A DNA stretch of 64,000 nt from Pseudomonas sp. GGS8 (GCF_024168645.1 NZ_JALJWF010000001.1:2161001-2225000), one strand, 5' to 3'. Shown: positions 37,499-46,640, numbered from the stretch's first letter. The notes: generated by a model not told the origin, from the letters alone. Translations and numbers: made by a program.

Positions 37499-39283
37499 CT
37501 ATTTCTGCTCACTCTGCGGCGTCACTCGCAACACCTCTTCAATCGTGGTCAACCCCGCCGCCACTTTCTGCGCCCCCGACAACCGTAAACTGCGCATGCC
37601 TTCCTTGAACGCTTGACGGCGGACCGCCAGTAGATCGGTATCGGGGTTGATCAGCGCTTTGATGCCGTCCGTCAGCTGCATGATTTCGTAAACCCCGGCG
37701 CGACCGCGGTAGCCGGTTTCGCGGCATTCCAGGCAACCGATGGCGCGCTGGGCATTAGTCGGCAGTGGCGCTTGCCAGGGCCGGGTCAGGGTTTGCCAGT
37801 CGTCTTCGCCCAACGTCAAGGGGGCCTTGCAGTGAGGGCATAACGTACGAACCAGACGCTGGGCCATGACCCCGAGCACCGTGGCCTTGATCAGGTAATG
37901 CGGCACGCCAAGTTCCAGCAGGCGACTGATGGCGCTCGGCGCATCGTTGGTGTGCAACGTCGACAGCACCAGGTGACCGGTGAGTGCCGCCTGAATCGCC
38001 ATCTCGGCGGTTTCGAGGTCGCGGATCTCGCCGATCATGATGATGTCCGGGTCTTGTCGCATCAGCGCGCGCACGCCGGCGGCAAAGGTCAGGTCGATGT
38101 TGTGTTGGACCTGCATCTGATTGAACGCCGGCTCGACCATTTCGATCGGGTCTTCGATGGTGCAGAGGTTGACCTCCGGCGTCGCCAGTTTCTTGAGGGT
38201 GGTGTACAGCGTGGTGGTCTTGCCCGAACCGGTCGGCCCGGTCACCAGAATGATGCCGTTGGGTTGGCGGATCATGTCTTGCCAGCGGCGCAGGTCCTCG
38301 GCGGAAAAACCCAGTTGATCGAAGTCCTTGAGCAGCACTTCCGGGTCGAAGATCCGCATCACCATCTTCTCGCCGAACGCTGTCGGTAATGTCGACAACC
38401 GCAACTCTACTTCGCCGCCGTCCGGGGTCTTGGTCTTGACCCGGCCGTCCTGGGGTTTGCGCTTTTCCGCAACGTTCATCCGCCCCAGGCTTTTCAGGCG
38501 GCTGACGATGGCCATGGTCACCTGCGGCGGGAATTGATAGACGTTGTGCAGCACGCCGTCGATGCGAAAGCGCACCGTGCCTTGCTCGCGCCGGGGTTCG
38601 ATGTGGATATCGCTGGCCCGTTGCTGGAACGCGTACTGAAACAGCCAATCGACAATGTTGACGATATGCGCATCGTTGGCGTCCGGCTCCTGGTCGCTGG
38701 CGCCGAGGTTGAGCAATTGTTCGAAGTTGCCCAGGTTGCTTGTCTGCTGATCGGTGTTGGTGGCGCCGCTGACCGATTTGGCCAGGCGGAAAAACTCCAC
38801 GCTGAAGCGCTGGATGTCCACCGGATTGGCCACCACGCGCTTGATCGGCAGTTTCAACACGTGGGTCAGGTCGGCTTCCCAGCCGCTGACGAAGGGCTGG
38901 GCGCTGGCCACGGTGACGGCATCGCGGTCGATGGACACCGCCAGAATCTTGTGGCGCTGGGCGAAGGCATAGGACATCAGCGGCGTAATGGCGGCGACGT
39001 TGATTTTCAGTGGGTCGATGCGCAAGTAAGGCTGGCCGGCCTGCTGGGACAGCCACAGCGTCAGGTTTTCCAGGTCGAGGTGTTTACCGGGACGGCTGAG
39101 GTCGTCCAGTTGTTGGCTGGCGATGAATTCCAGCGGATGTTGCTGAGCATTGGCGGCGTGACGGCGGCGGGCGTTGAGTGCGTGCTCGGCCGAATCCTGG
39201 CTGATAAAGCCCTGCGCGACCAGTTCACGCAGCAAATCGTTAAGGTCCAGCCAGCGGTCCTGAGTGGCGAGTTGAACGGACAT
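37499..39283 (-). CDS. Orphan GspE/PilB-type secretion ATPase
   Basis: A 594-aa ATPase of the type II secretion/type IV pilus family. It has an N-terminal MshEN-like region (about residues 1-160), the ATPase core with Walker A GPTGSGKTTT near 346-355, the Asp box (CTIEDPIEMVEP), Walker B DPDIIMIGEIRD, the His box LSTLHTNDAPSAISRL, and a zinc site with two CxxC pairs (CPHC and CLEC). All catalytic elements look intact. No pilin, secretin or platform genes are beside it, so its machine must be encoded elsewhere. As I remember, PA5210 is the PAO1 equivalent. Confidence 0.9.
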   Translation of the reverse strand: MSVQLATQDRWLDLNDLLRELVAQGFISQDSAEHALNARRRHAANAQQHPLEFIASQQLDDLSRPGKHLDLENLTLWLSQQAGQPYLRIDPLKINVAAITPLMSYAFAQRHKILAVSIDRDAVTVASAQPFVSGWEADLTHVLKLPIKRVVANPVDIQRFSVEFFRLAKSVSGATNTDQQTSNLGNFEQLLNLGASDQEPDANDAHIVNIVDWLFQYAFQQRASDIHIEPRREQGTVRFRIDGVLHNVYQFPPQVTMAIVSRLKSLGRMNVAEKRKPQDGRVKTKTPDGGEVELRLSTLPTAFGEKMVMRIFDPEVLLKDFDQLGFSAEDLRRWQDMIRQPNGIILVTGPTGSGKTTTLYTTLKKLATPEVNLCTIEDPIEMVEPAFNQMQVQHNIDLTFAAGVRALMRQDPDIIMIGEIRDLETAEMAIQAALTGHLVLSTLHTNDAPSAISRLLELGVPHYLIKATVLGVMAQRLVRTLCPHCKAPLTLGEDDWQTLTRPWQAPLPTNAQRAIGCLECRETGYRGRAGVYEIMQLTDGIKALINPDTDLLAVRRQAFKEGMRSLRLSGAQKVAAGLTTIEEVLRVTPQSEQK

Positions 39284-39373
39284 GCGGGCTCCTTATGAAC
39301 AACCGTTCGCAAAGGATAGCTGCGCACCAGCAGACCGTTGGGCCACTACCGGACCAACACGTGTCGGGTTTTT

Positions 39374-39712
39374 TCAGCCAGCTGCCTGCGCCGGCTCTGC
39401 CCACACAGAATCAGCCGCTTGCAGATTCACCGAGCAGACGCTGATCAGGTTACGTAATTTTTCCGCGATCACCTCGGCTCGGTGCCAGCTCAGGCCGTCC
39501 ATGATGATGTCGATCGATAGCAGATCGTTCAGGCGCTGCACGTTGACCTGCTGTGGCGTCAGAAACTGCAAGGCAAACAGATTGAGCGCGCGACACAACA
39601 GATCCGGCTCGGCTTCGGCCAGCAGTTGGTATTGAACGCGGCAGTGGGCGTTGCTGGCGTTCCAGACATCGGCGCGGGCGGGCGAGGTGTTCACGGCTTC
39701 CAGGGGCGGCAT
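39374..39712 (-). CDS. Hypothetical small protein with ACT-like fold
   Basis: A 112-aa cytoplasmic protein. Residues 24-100 read like an ACT domain: HCRVQYQLLAEAEPDLLCRA, LNLFALQFLTPQQVNV, then LLSIDIIMDGLSWHRAEVIA and LRNLISVCSVNL, giving an alternating strand-helix-strand order. No enzyme domain is attached. Divergent from an Lrp regulator with a 126-nt shared promoter, so it may be an Lrp target. Stand-alone ACT proteins often sense amino acids; that is inference here. Confidence 0.65.
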   Translation of the reverse strand: MPPLEAVNTSPARADVWNASNAHCRVQYQLLAEAEPDLLCRALNLFALQFLTPQQVNVQRLNDLLSIDIIMDGLSWHRAEVIAEKLRNLISVCSVNLQAADSVWAEPAQAAG

Positions 39713-39783
39713 GGTCGGGCTCCAAAATCGTTGGAGGAATTTTTACATTCAGTGCCGGGTATTTCTTATCTATTATTGGGTGT

Positions 39784-39809
39784 ATTGACGATTTATCGAA
39801 TCGATCAAT
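39784..39809. promoter_or_regulatory. Candidate Lrp-family operator
   Basis: ATTGA-C-GATT-TATCG-AATC-GA-TCAAT is a nested inverted repeat with both the 5-bp outer and the 4-bp inner arms perfect. It lies 30-55 nt before the lrp-type gene in the shared divergent promoter. AT-rich palindromes of this kind are typical binding sites of Lrp/AsnC proteins. Confidence 0.45.
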
Positions 39810-39838
39810 TCAAGATCATATTAATTTAAGGTTTTTCT

Positions 39839-40309
39839 ATGCGCAGCGAGCTGGATGGCTACGACCGCAAGATTCTCGCGTTGCTGCAAGAGGACGCTTC
39901 GCTGTCCAGCGCGCAGATCGCCGAACGGGTGGGGCTCTCGCAGTCGCCCTGCTGGCGGCGGATTCAGCGGATGAAGGAGGAGGGGATCATTCGCGGCCAG
40001 GTGACGTTGCTTGACCGCAAGAAAATCGGCCTCAACACGCAGATATTTGCCGAGATCAAACTCAACGCCCACGGACGGTCGAACTTCACTGAGTTCACCG
40101 ATGCGATTCGCGGTTTTCCGCAAGTGCTGGAATGCTATGTGCTGATGGGGTCGGTGGATTTCTTGCTGCGGATCGTCACGGCAGACATCGAGGCTTATGA
40201 GCGCTTCTTCTTCGAGAAGCTGTCGATGGTGCCGGGGATTCAGGAGGTCAACTCGATCGTGGCCTTGTCGGAAATCAAATCCACGACGAGTTTGCCGGTG
40301 TTGCGTTGA
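39839..40309 (+). CDS. Lrp/AsnC-family transcriptional regulator
   Basis: A 156-aa regulator. The helix-turn-helix is LSSAQIAERVGLSQSPCWRRI at about residues 22-42 and the C-terminal RAM/AsnC ligand domain contains FPQVLECYVLMGSVDFLLRI near 92-111. Standard length and start MRSELDGYDRKILALL. Probably octameric and responsive to an amino acid. Divergent from the ACT-like gene across a palindromic site, suggesting autoregulation and control of that neighbour. No metabolic target is adjacent. Confidence 0.92.
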   Translation: MRSELDGYDRKILALLQEDASLSSAQIAERVGLSQSPCWRRIQRMKEEGIIRGQVTLLDRKKIGLNTQIFAEIKLNAHGRSNFTEFTDAIRGFPQVLECYVLMGSVDFLLRIVTADIEAYERFFFEKLSMVPGIQEVNSIVALSEIKSTTSLPVLR

Positions 40310-40330
40310 TTGTTGCGGTAGAGGTTTTTT

Positions 40331-40424
40331 GTGGCGAGGGGGCTTGCCCCCGTTGGGTCGCGAAGCGGCCCCAAAAGCTTTGCGACTGCTTCGCAGCCCC
40401 AACGGGGGCAAGCCCCCTCGCCAG
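40331..40424. repeat. Inverted intergenic repeat (GTGGCGAGGGGGCTTGCCCCC type)
   Basis: Two inverted arms, GTGGCGAGGGGGCTTGCCCC and its complement, enclose a second inverted pair (GTCGCGAAGCGGCCCC and GCTTCGCAGCCCC). The whole element folds as a long hairpin between the convergent lrp and CHAD genes. The same family occurs at 55295-55433. Confidence 0.9.
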
Positions 40425-40430
40425 AGGGTG

Positions 40431-41798
40431 TTACAGACGCAGCAGAGTTTTCCAGGCGCGATTCTGATACACCGCAATCGCCTGCTGCTTACGCGCATCC
40501 AGGGCCTCGTCGGTGATCGGCTCATTAGCTAGCAGGGCAAGCTGTTTCAGCTCACCGTACAGGCGATCCATTTCCGGGATGTCCAGCACGCTACGGGCGT
40601 GGTGCAGCCAGGCCTGGATACGCTCGATGCGCGGCAGTTGCTCGGCCAGGTCTTCCGGCTGTTGCTGGTAACGCTGCAATTGCAGCGAGTTGGCTTCTTC
40701 GCCCAGAAGGCGTGGCAGCCAGCTGCCCAGTTGCGCGGCGCCCTGGCGATTGCCGCGGGTGTTGCGATCGGCGGCCCAGGTGCGGGCCAGCAGCCAGCGC
40801 GAAGTGTTCAGCGAGAACAGGCCCCAACGCGGATCTTCCAGCTCTTCGAGGAACTGCTCCGGCGCGGCTTTGCGCACGTCTTCGTCGTCCAGGCCGGCTT
40901 GTACCAGCGGGCGCCAGTCTTCCAGCAGGGCATCCAGCGCGACTCGCAGATCGTGAGTCGATTGACGCGGTGCGGCCTGGCCGAGGCTGCTGATCAGCGC
41001 GCGCACTTCCGCAAGGTTTTCGACCCAGTCCTGCAGCAGGCGCCAGTGGCCATTGAAGCGATACTGCTCGGCCAGACGCTGGCTGCTGCTCAGCAAATGC
41101 CAGCTCAGGGCGGCGAACGCATCGTCCAGCGGCATTTCGGCGCTGATCTGTGGCGCCGGCAGGCTCAACGAATAGCTGTTGGCGTCGAACAGGCGATAAC
41201 CGCGCTCGGCTTTGCTGATGTCGCATGGCATCAGCGGCAGGGTCGCGGCCAGTTCGGCGGCCAGTTCCAGCAGCGCGGCCGGTTCGCCTTCGCGCAGTTC
41301 CAGTTCCAGTTCGCAGATTTCTTCTTTCTGCTTGCCGACCACCACGTGGCCCAGGTCCAGCGCGGCTTCGATGACCACTTTGGTCTTGCCACGACCCCAG
41401 GCGATTTCCGCGCGTTCGCGAACGAAATCGGTGGTGAAGATGGCTTTCAGGGTTTTCTTGTCCAGCTCGGCCAACTCTTCGGGCCAGCATTCGCCGTCGA
41501 GTTTTTTCACGTCGAGTTTGGCTTTGGGCAGGTGCCAGTCGTACTCGTGACGCTCGGACAGACCGGCGACGCTCTGGCCACGGGTCTTGAGGGTCTGAAT
41601 CACTTCTTCGCCATCGCGGCGCAGGCGCAGGGCCACCTTGGCGCGGGCCAAGTCGCGCTCGGGCGTGTCGAAGTACTGGTTCATCAAGTCACGGCGTTCC
41701 CAGCCACTTTTGTTGCGTTTTTTCAGTAACGGGTGCTCGCGCAGGGCGGCGAGGGTTTCGCGGCTGACGCGGAGTTTGATTTCGGTTTCTTTCTGCAT
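40431..41798 (-). CDS. CYTH-CHAD domain protein
   Basis: A 455-aa protein with an N-terminal CYTH (triphosphate tunnel) domain and a C-terminal CHAD domain of conserved histidines. The ExExK signature is at residues 4-8 (ETEIK), and strands with RLRRDGEEVIQTLKTRG, then EICELELELREGE, complete the tunnel. The CHAD part includes TRTWAADRN-like text and RQSTHDLRVALDALLEDWRP, with His in the conserved position. CHAD proteins bind polyphosphate and CYTH proteins hydrolyse triphosphates, so it may tie to polyP metabolism. The ATG at 41798 begins the conserved core. Confidence 0.9.
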   Translation of the reverse strand: MQKETEIKLRVSRETLAALREHPLLKKRNKSGWERRDLMNQYFDTPERDLARAKVALRLRRDGEEVIQTLKTRGQSVAGLSERHEYDWHLPKAKLDVKKLDGECWPEELAELDKKTLKAIFTTDFVRERAEIAWGRGKTKVVIEAALDLGHVVVGKQKEEICELELELREGEPAALLELAAELAATLPLMPCDISKAERGYRLFDANSYSLSLPAPQISAEMPLDDAFAALSWHLLSSSQRLAEQYRFNGHWRLLQDWVENLAEVRALISSLGQAAPRQSTHDLRVALDALLEDWRPLVQAGLDDEDVRKAAPEQFLEELEDPRWGLFSLNTSRWLLARTWAADRNTRGNRQGAAQLGSWLPRLLGEEANSLQLQRYQQQPEDLAEQLPRIERIQAWLHHARSVLDIPEMDRLYGELKQLALLANEPITDEALDARKQQAIAVYQNRAWKTLLRL

Positions 41799-41975
41799 GG
41801 CCGGAAAATCCAGGATCGGGAGCGCAGCCGGGAGAATGTGTGGCTGCCAAGGTCGTGCAGTGTACAGGACTGAAGGGTCGTAGGGTCTGTTGACGCTTGG
41901 TGATGGCCGCGGCGGTTTATTCCTGTCGCCGGATGGCTCTATGATGGACTTCAATTCGGGAGTTGGGAGTCAGCG

Positions 41976-43133
41976 ATGCCTTTGCCGTCCATGAGAGATC
42001 AGTTCGCTGCGCTGATCGCCGCGCCGTCTGTCAGCTGTACCCAACCCAGCCTGGATCAAACCAATCGGCCGGTCATCGACTTATTGGCGACATGGCTCGG
42101 GGAGCTGGGTTTTGCCTGCGACATCCAGCAGGTCAGCCCCGGCAAATTCAACCTGCTGGCCAGTTTCGGTTCCGGCCCCGGCGGCCTGGTGCTGGCCGGT
42201 CACAGCGATACGGTGCCATACGATGCGGCGCTGTGGCAGACCGACCCGCTGAAACTGACGGAGGTGGACGGCCGCTGGGTCGGCCTGGGCAGTTGCGACA
42301 TGAAGGGTTTTTTCGCCCTGGCCATCGAAGCCGTCAAACCCTTGCTCGACCAACCGTTCAAACAACCCTTGTTGATTCTTGCGACTTGCGATGAAGAAAG
42401 CTCGATGTCGGGTGCGCGTGCCTTGGCCGAAGCCGGGCGGCCGCTAGGTCGTGCGGCGGTGATTGGCGAGCCGACAGGGTTGAAGCCGATCCGCTTGCAC
42501 AAAGGCGTGATGATGGAACGCATCGACATCCTCGGTCAGAGCGGTCACTCATCGGACCCGAGCCTGGGCCATAGCGCCCTCGAAGCCATGCACGATGCCA
42601 TCGGCGAACTGCGCGGCTTGCGTCTGGCATGGCAGCGGGAATTTCGTAATCCGCAGTTCAGCGTGCCGCAGCCGACGATGAATTTCGGCTGCATTCACGG
42701 TGGCGATAACCCCAACCGCATCTGCGGCCAGTGCTCCCTGGAGTTTGACCTGCGCCCGCTGCCAGGCATGGACCCCAGAGCCCTGCGCGCGGCGATCTTG
42801 CAGAAGCTCAAGCCCATCGCCGAGCGACATCAGGTGAAGATCGATTACGCGCCATTGTTCCCCGAAGTGCCGCCATTCGAGCAGGCCGAGGACTCGGAAT
42901 TGGTGAGGGTCGCCGAAAAGCTCACCGGCCATCGCGCCGAAGCAGTGGCGTTCGGCACAGAAGCGCCTTATCTTCAGCGCCTTGGCTGTGAAACATTGGT
43001 ATTGGGCCCCGGCGACATCGCCTGCGCCCATCAACCGGGGGAATACCTCGAAATGTCACGTTTGCAGCCTACCGTGCATCTATTACGTCAACTGATCGAA
43101 CATTACTGCCTGACGCCGGCGTCGCTCGTATAA
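41976..43133 (+). CDS. argE: Acetylornithine deacetylase
   Basis: M20 metallopeptidase that deacetylates N2-acetylornithine in arginine synthesis. The 385-aa protein has the metal-binding GHSDTVP and GSCDMKGFFALAIEA motifs, the catalytic CDEESSMSGA region near residues 138-147, and FGTEAPYLQRLGCETLVLGPG towards the end. The dimerisation lid domain is present in the middle. argA follows on the same strand at 135 nt. In Pseudomonas acetyl groups are mostly recycled by ArgJ, so ArgE may act as a side route; this is general knowledge. Confidence 0.93.
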   Translation: MPLPSMRDQFAALIAAPSVSCTQPSLDQTNRPVIDLLATWLGELGFACDIQQVSPGKFNLLASFGSGPGGLVLAGHSDTVPYDAALWQTDPLKLTEVDGRWVGLGSCDMKGFFALAIEAVKPLLDQPFKQPLLILATCDEESSMSGARALAEAGRPLGRAAVIGEPTGLKPIRLHKGVMMERIDILGQSGHSSDPSLGHSALEAMHDAIGELRGLRLAWQREFRNPQFSVPQPTMNFGCIHGGDNPNRICGQCSLEFDLRPLPGMDPRALRAAILQKLKPIAERHQVKIDYAPLFPEVPPFEQAEDSELVRVAEKLTGHRAEAVAFGTEAPYLQRLGCETLVLGPGDIACAHQPGEYLEMSRLQPTVHLLRQLIEHYCLTPASLV

Positions 43134-43268
43134 ATTGCCCGTGTCACAACCCGTACTTATGAGGAGAGCGCGCGTGTCGCCAAGCCTGTTCCGACGATAA
43201 CCATCAGCCCGCTGTGCGTTTACTGCGTTACTCTTTTTTCGGCTGCTATTTATTACAGGCCCAGGTTC

Positions 43269-44567
43269 ATGCCCGAATACGTCAATTGGCTTCGTCACGC
43301 TTCGCCTTACATCAATGCCCACCGCGATTGCACCTTCGTCGTCATGCTGCCCGGCGACGGCGTAGAGCATCCGAACTTCGGCAATATCGTCCACGACCTG
43401 GTGCTACTGCACAGCCTGGGCGTGCGACTGGTGCTGGTTCACGGTTCGCGTCCGCAAATTGAAACCCGCCTCGCTGCTCGCGGCCTGACCCCGCATTACC
43501 ACCACGGCATGCGCATCACCGATGCGGCGACGCTGGAGTGTGTGATTGATGCGGTCGGTCAACTGCGCATTGCCATCGAAGCGCGGTTGTCCATGGACAT
43601 GGCCTCGTCGCCGATGCAGGGCTCGCGCCTGCGGGTAGCCAGCGGCAATCTGGTGACTGCGCGGCCTATTGGTGTGCTTGAAGGTGTCGACTATCACCAC
43701 ACCGGCGAGGTGCGTCGGGTCGACCGCAAGGGCATCAATCGCCTGTTGGACGAGCGCTCCATCGTGCTGTTGTCGCCGTTGGGTTACTCGCCGACCGGCG
43801 AGATCTTCAACCTCGCCTGCGAAGATGTCGCGACCCGTGCGGCCATCGATCTGGGTGCAGACAAACTGCTGCTGTTCGGTGCCGAACTCGGTCTGCTGGA
43901 TGAAAATGGTCGTCTGGTTCGCGAACTGCGTCCGCAACAAGTGCCGGCGCACCTGCAACGCCTGGGCAGCAACTATCAGGCCGAACTGCTGGATGCGGCC
44001 GCTGAGGCATGCCGGGGCGGTGTGGCGCGCAGTCATATCGTCAGCTACGCCGAAGATGGCGCACTGCTGACTGAACTGTTCACCCGTGACGGTGGCGGTA
44101 CGTTGGTGGCCCAGGAGCAATTCGAAGTTGTGCGCGAGGCGGCCATCGAGGATGTCGGCGGTTTGCTGGACTTGATCAGCCCGCTGGAAGAGCAGGGCAT
44201 TCTGGTACGTCGTTCTCGCGAGGTGCTGGAGCGTGAGATCGAGCAGTTCAGTGTGGTCGAACGTGAAGGCATGATCATCGCCTGCGCGGCGCTGTATCAG
44301 ATTGCCGATTCGGATGCGGGGGAGCTGGCGTGTCTGGCGGTGAACCCGGAGTACCGCCATGGCGGTCGCGGTGATGAATTGCTGGAGCGCATTGAAACCC
44401 GCGCCCGGGCTCAGGGCCTGAAAACCCTGTTCGTGCTCACCACCCGGACCGCCCACTGGTTCCGTGAGCGAGGCTTTGTGCCGAGCAGCGTCGATCGCCT
44501 GCCGTCGGCGCGGGCGTCGCTTTACAACTATCAGCGTAATTCGAAGATCTTCGAAAAAGCCCTCTGA
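43269..44567 (+). CDS. argA: N-acetylglutamate synthase
   Basis: First enzyme of arginine synthesis, acetylating glutamate. The 432-aa protein joins an N-terminal amino-acid kinase-like domain (GDGVEHPNFGNIVHDLVLL, and VLVHGSRPQIETRLAARG) with a C-terminal GNAT acetyltransferase domain (ACLAVNPEYRHGGRGDELLE, the acetyl-CoA loop near residues 358-376). The kinase-like domain is the arginine feedback site. ATG at 43269 gives the family's MPEYVNWLRHASPYINAHR start. A REP pair follows. Confidence 0.96.
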   Translation: MPEYVNWLRHASPYINAHRDCTFVVMLPGDGVEHPNFGNIVHDLVLLHSLGVRLVLVHGSRPQIETRLAARGLTPHYHHGMRITDAATLECVIDAVGQLRIAIEARLSMDMASSPMQGSRLRVASGNLVTARPIGVLEGVDYHHTGEVRRVDRKGINRLLDERSIVLLSPLGYSPTGEIFNLACEDVATRAAIDLGADKLLLFGAELGLLDENGRLVRELRPQQVPAHLQRLGSNYQAELLDAAAEACRGGVARSHIVSYAEDGALLTELFTRDGGGTLVAQEQFEVVREAAIEDVGGLLDLISPLEEQGILVRRSREVLEREIEQFSVVEREGMIIACAALYQIADSDAGELACLAVNPEYRHGGRGDELLERIETRARAQGLKTLFVLTTRTAHWFRERGFVPSSVDRLPSARASLYNYQRNSKIFEKAL

Positions 44568-44577
44568 CCCCCGAACC

Positions 44578-44662
44578 TGTAGGAGCGAAGCTGCCCGCGA
44601 AGGCGTCATCAAGGGCAACCGATAAATCGAGTTGTCTGCTTCGCGGGCAAGCCTCGCTCCAG
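44578..44662. repeat. Degenerate REP pair downstream of argA
   Basis: TGTAGGAGCGAAGCTGCCCG on the left and GCGGGCAAGCCTCGCTCC on the right form imperfect inverted arms about 40 nt apart. The arms have drifted more than in other copies in this window. Confidence 0.75.
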
Positions 44663-44670
44663 AGCGGTGT

Positions 44671-45007
44671 GTTACGTATTGGGTGCTGACGTACGGACAG
44701 CACCGTCTCTCCCTTCCCTTGTTCCAGCAAGAACTTCGCCGTCTCTCCAATCCTTTGTCGTGCCGCCATCGAGTAGCGCGGCGGTCTGCTGCGCGGGGTT
44801 GACCACTTGCGGACTGCTATTGAAACGGCGCCAATCGATTTTATGGCCTATGGTCTTCTCGTAATCGCCGTCAGCTTGAGGGACTTTGCGGGGTGCGACG
44901 CCGGTTTGATAACCGAATGTGAGCGTCGCCGCCTGAGTGGAAAGAGAAAATAATATCGATACATAAACTGTAACAAATTGACTAGATAGTGCGCGTTTAG
45001 CCATCAT
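44671..45007 (-). pseudogene. tauA: Decayed TauA-like sulfonate-binding protein (both ends kept, middle lost)
   Basis: The first 45 mature residues look like TauA: after a signal peptide (SQFVTVYVSILFSLSTQA) come LTFGYQTGVAPRKVPQADG and YEKTIGHKIDWRRFNSSPQV. Then the sequence jumps, near 44801, straight to text that fits the C-terminal end (NPAQQTAALLDGGTTK). One more reading-frame shift at about 44752 restores IGETAKFLLEQGKGETVLS, as at the end of TauA proteins. About 200 codons are missing between. TauA proteins are about 320 aa, so this cannot work as a binding protein. No tauB/C genes are near. Assignment by eye. Confidence 0.75.
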
Positions 45008-45299
45008 GACGTCGCCTTTTCGATAGGGATTGACGTGTACGGGATGTACCGAGGCTAATGAATCTAAAAAAAGGCAGACAAATGCCTTTTAGGAATTAGC
45101 TTTTGGGCCAATGCCGTTATGTCCGGTTCGATGATTCGCCGGCAGGGACTCAATATTCGACATTAGACCTTGGTCGTGGGCACACATGGTTACGATTGAC
45201 TTGGTAGTCACGGTCTGGCGCTAATCGCGCATCTGTGGATCCAGGGCTTTCGACCCAAGACCAAAGAACACAAAAATTAGAAAACGAGAGGAGCGAAAC
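45008..45299. other. Promoter region between the tauA remnant and the first porin
   Basis: Contains a terminator-like hairpin at 45065-45090 (AAAAAAGGCA ... TGCCTTTT). The last 60 nt before the porin (from about 45230) are closely similar to those before the second porin. I see no further gene. Confidence 0.5.
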
Positions 45300-46640
45300 A
45301 TGAACAAGTCCACCTTAGCCCTGGCTGTGGCCGTGGGGGTTTTGGCGCAGCAGGCCGGCGCCGCGGGTTTCCTGGAAGACAGCAAGGCTTCCGTCAGTTC
45401 CCGGACCATGTATTACGACGCCGATGTCCGTGAAGGCGACAATAGAGCTGCAAACCGTCAGCGAGAAACCGCTGAGGGTCTCAAGTTCGATTACCTGTCC
45501 GGGTTCACCCAGGGTACCGTTGGTTTCGGTATCGACGCCCAGGCACTGGTCGGCATCCATCTGGATGGCGGCAGGGGACATCACCCGCTCGGTAACAGCA
45601 ACTCCTTCTTCCCGAGCGACGGCGACAGGTCCGCCGACGAGTGGAGTCGTCTGGATGCCAACGTCAAGGCGCGTTTCTCGAAGACCGAGGCCCACTTGGG
45701 TGGCGGTCTGGCACCTAACCTGCCGATCCTGATTGCGAACGACAGCCGTGTGCTGCCGCAGACCTTCGAAGGTGGCACCATCACCTCGAAGGAAATCGAC
45801 AACGTGACCTTCAACCTGGGTCAACTGGAGCACGCGTCAGGTCGCGCCTCCTCTAACGACACTGGCCTGGCAGTGGCTGGCGGTACTCAGGACAGCAACC
45901 AGTTCCGTTACGCCGGTGCTGACTGGAAAGTCACCAAAGACCTCACGCTGCAGTACTACTATGCGAATCTGGAAGACTACTACAAGCAGAACTTCCTCGG
46001 CCTGGTGCACGTCTACCCGATCGCCCCGAACCAGTCGTTCAAGACTGATATTCGTTATTTCGACAGCAGCTCCGATGGCAAGAACGGCGACGCCGGCTAC
46101 CGCTTCAACAACAACAATGGCTACGCCAAGAATGCAGGCGAGGTCGATAACAAGACCTGGAGTGCGACGTTCACCTACACCCTGGGTGGCAGCGCGTTCC
46201 TGCTTGGTCATCAGCGTGTCAGCGATGACGGCGGCTTCGTCTTCTTGAACCAGGGCAGCCTGATCGATAGCAAGGGTCGTCAAGAAGGTGCCGGTGGCGC
46301 CAGCTTCTACTCGTTCACCGACGCCACCGTGGGCAGCTTTATCCGTGCCGGTGAAAACACCACGTACGGTCAGTACTCCTATGACTTCGCCTCACTGGGC
46401 GTGCCAGGTTTGAAAGCTTCGATTGCTTACCTGGATGGCCGAGACATCAAGGCAACCAGCGGCGTGGGTAAAGACCTGAATGAGCACGAGACCGACGCGC
46501 GTGTGGACTACGTGATTCAAACGGGTCCACTCAAAGGGTTTGGTACGACTCTGCGTCACGGTACTTACAGCGGTAATACCAGCACCGCTGACCAAGACCA
46601 GACCCGTCTGATCTTCAACTACACCTACAGCTTCCTGTAA
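45300..46640 (+). CDS. OprD-family outer-membrane porin (first of a tandem pair)
   Basis: Substrate-specific porin of 446 aa. Signal peptide MNKSTLALAVAVGVLAQQAG (cleavage near AGA). Mature protein begins AAGFLEDSKASVSSRTMYY, the OprD hallmark. Other family marks: GTVGFGIDAQALVGIHLDGG, RVLPQTFEGGTITSKEIDN, and the terminal strand DQTRLIFNYTYSFL ending in a hydrophobic residue. Cognate to PAO1 OprE/OprQ-like porins; amino acid, polyamine or aromatic acid uptake are typical of the family. Paralogous with the next gene. A terminator follows. Confidence 0.92.
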   Translation: MNKSTLALAVAVGVLAQQAGAAGFLEDSKASVSSRTMYYDADVREGDNRAANRQRETAEGLKFDYLSGFTQGTVGFGIDAQALVGIHLDGGRGHHPLGNSNSFFPSDGDRSADEWSRLDANVKARFSKTEAHLGGGLAPNLPILIANDSRVLPQTFEGGTITSKEIDNVTFNLGQLEHASGRASSNDTGLAVAGGTQDSNQFRYAGADWKVTKDLTLQYYYANLEDYYKQNFLGLVHVYPIAPNQSFKTDIRYFDSSSDGKNGDAGYRFNNNNGYAKNAGEVDNKTWSATFTYTLGGSAFLLGHQRVSDDGGFVFLNQGSLIDSKGRQEGAGGASFYSFTDATVGSFIRAGENTTYGQYSYDFASLGVPGLKASIAYLDGRDIKATSGVGKDLNEHETDARVDYVIQTGPLKGFGTTLRHGTYSGNTSTADQDQTRLIFNYTYSFL

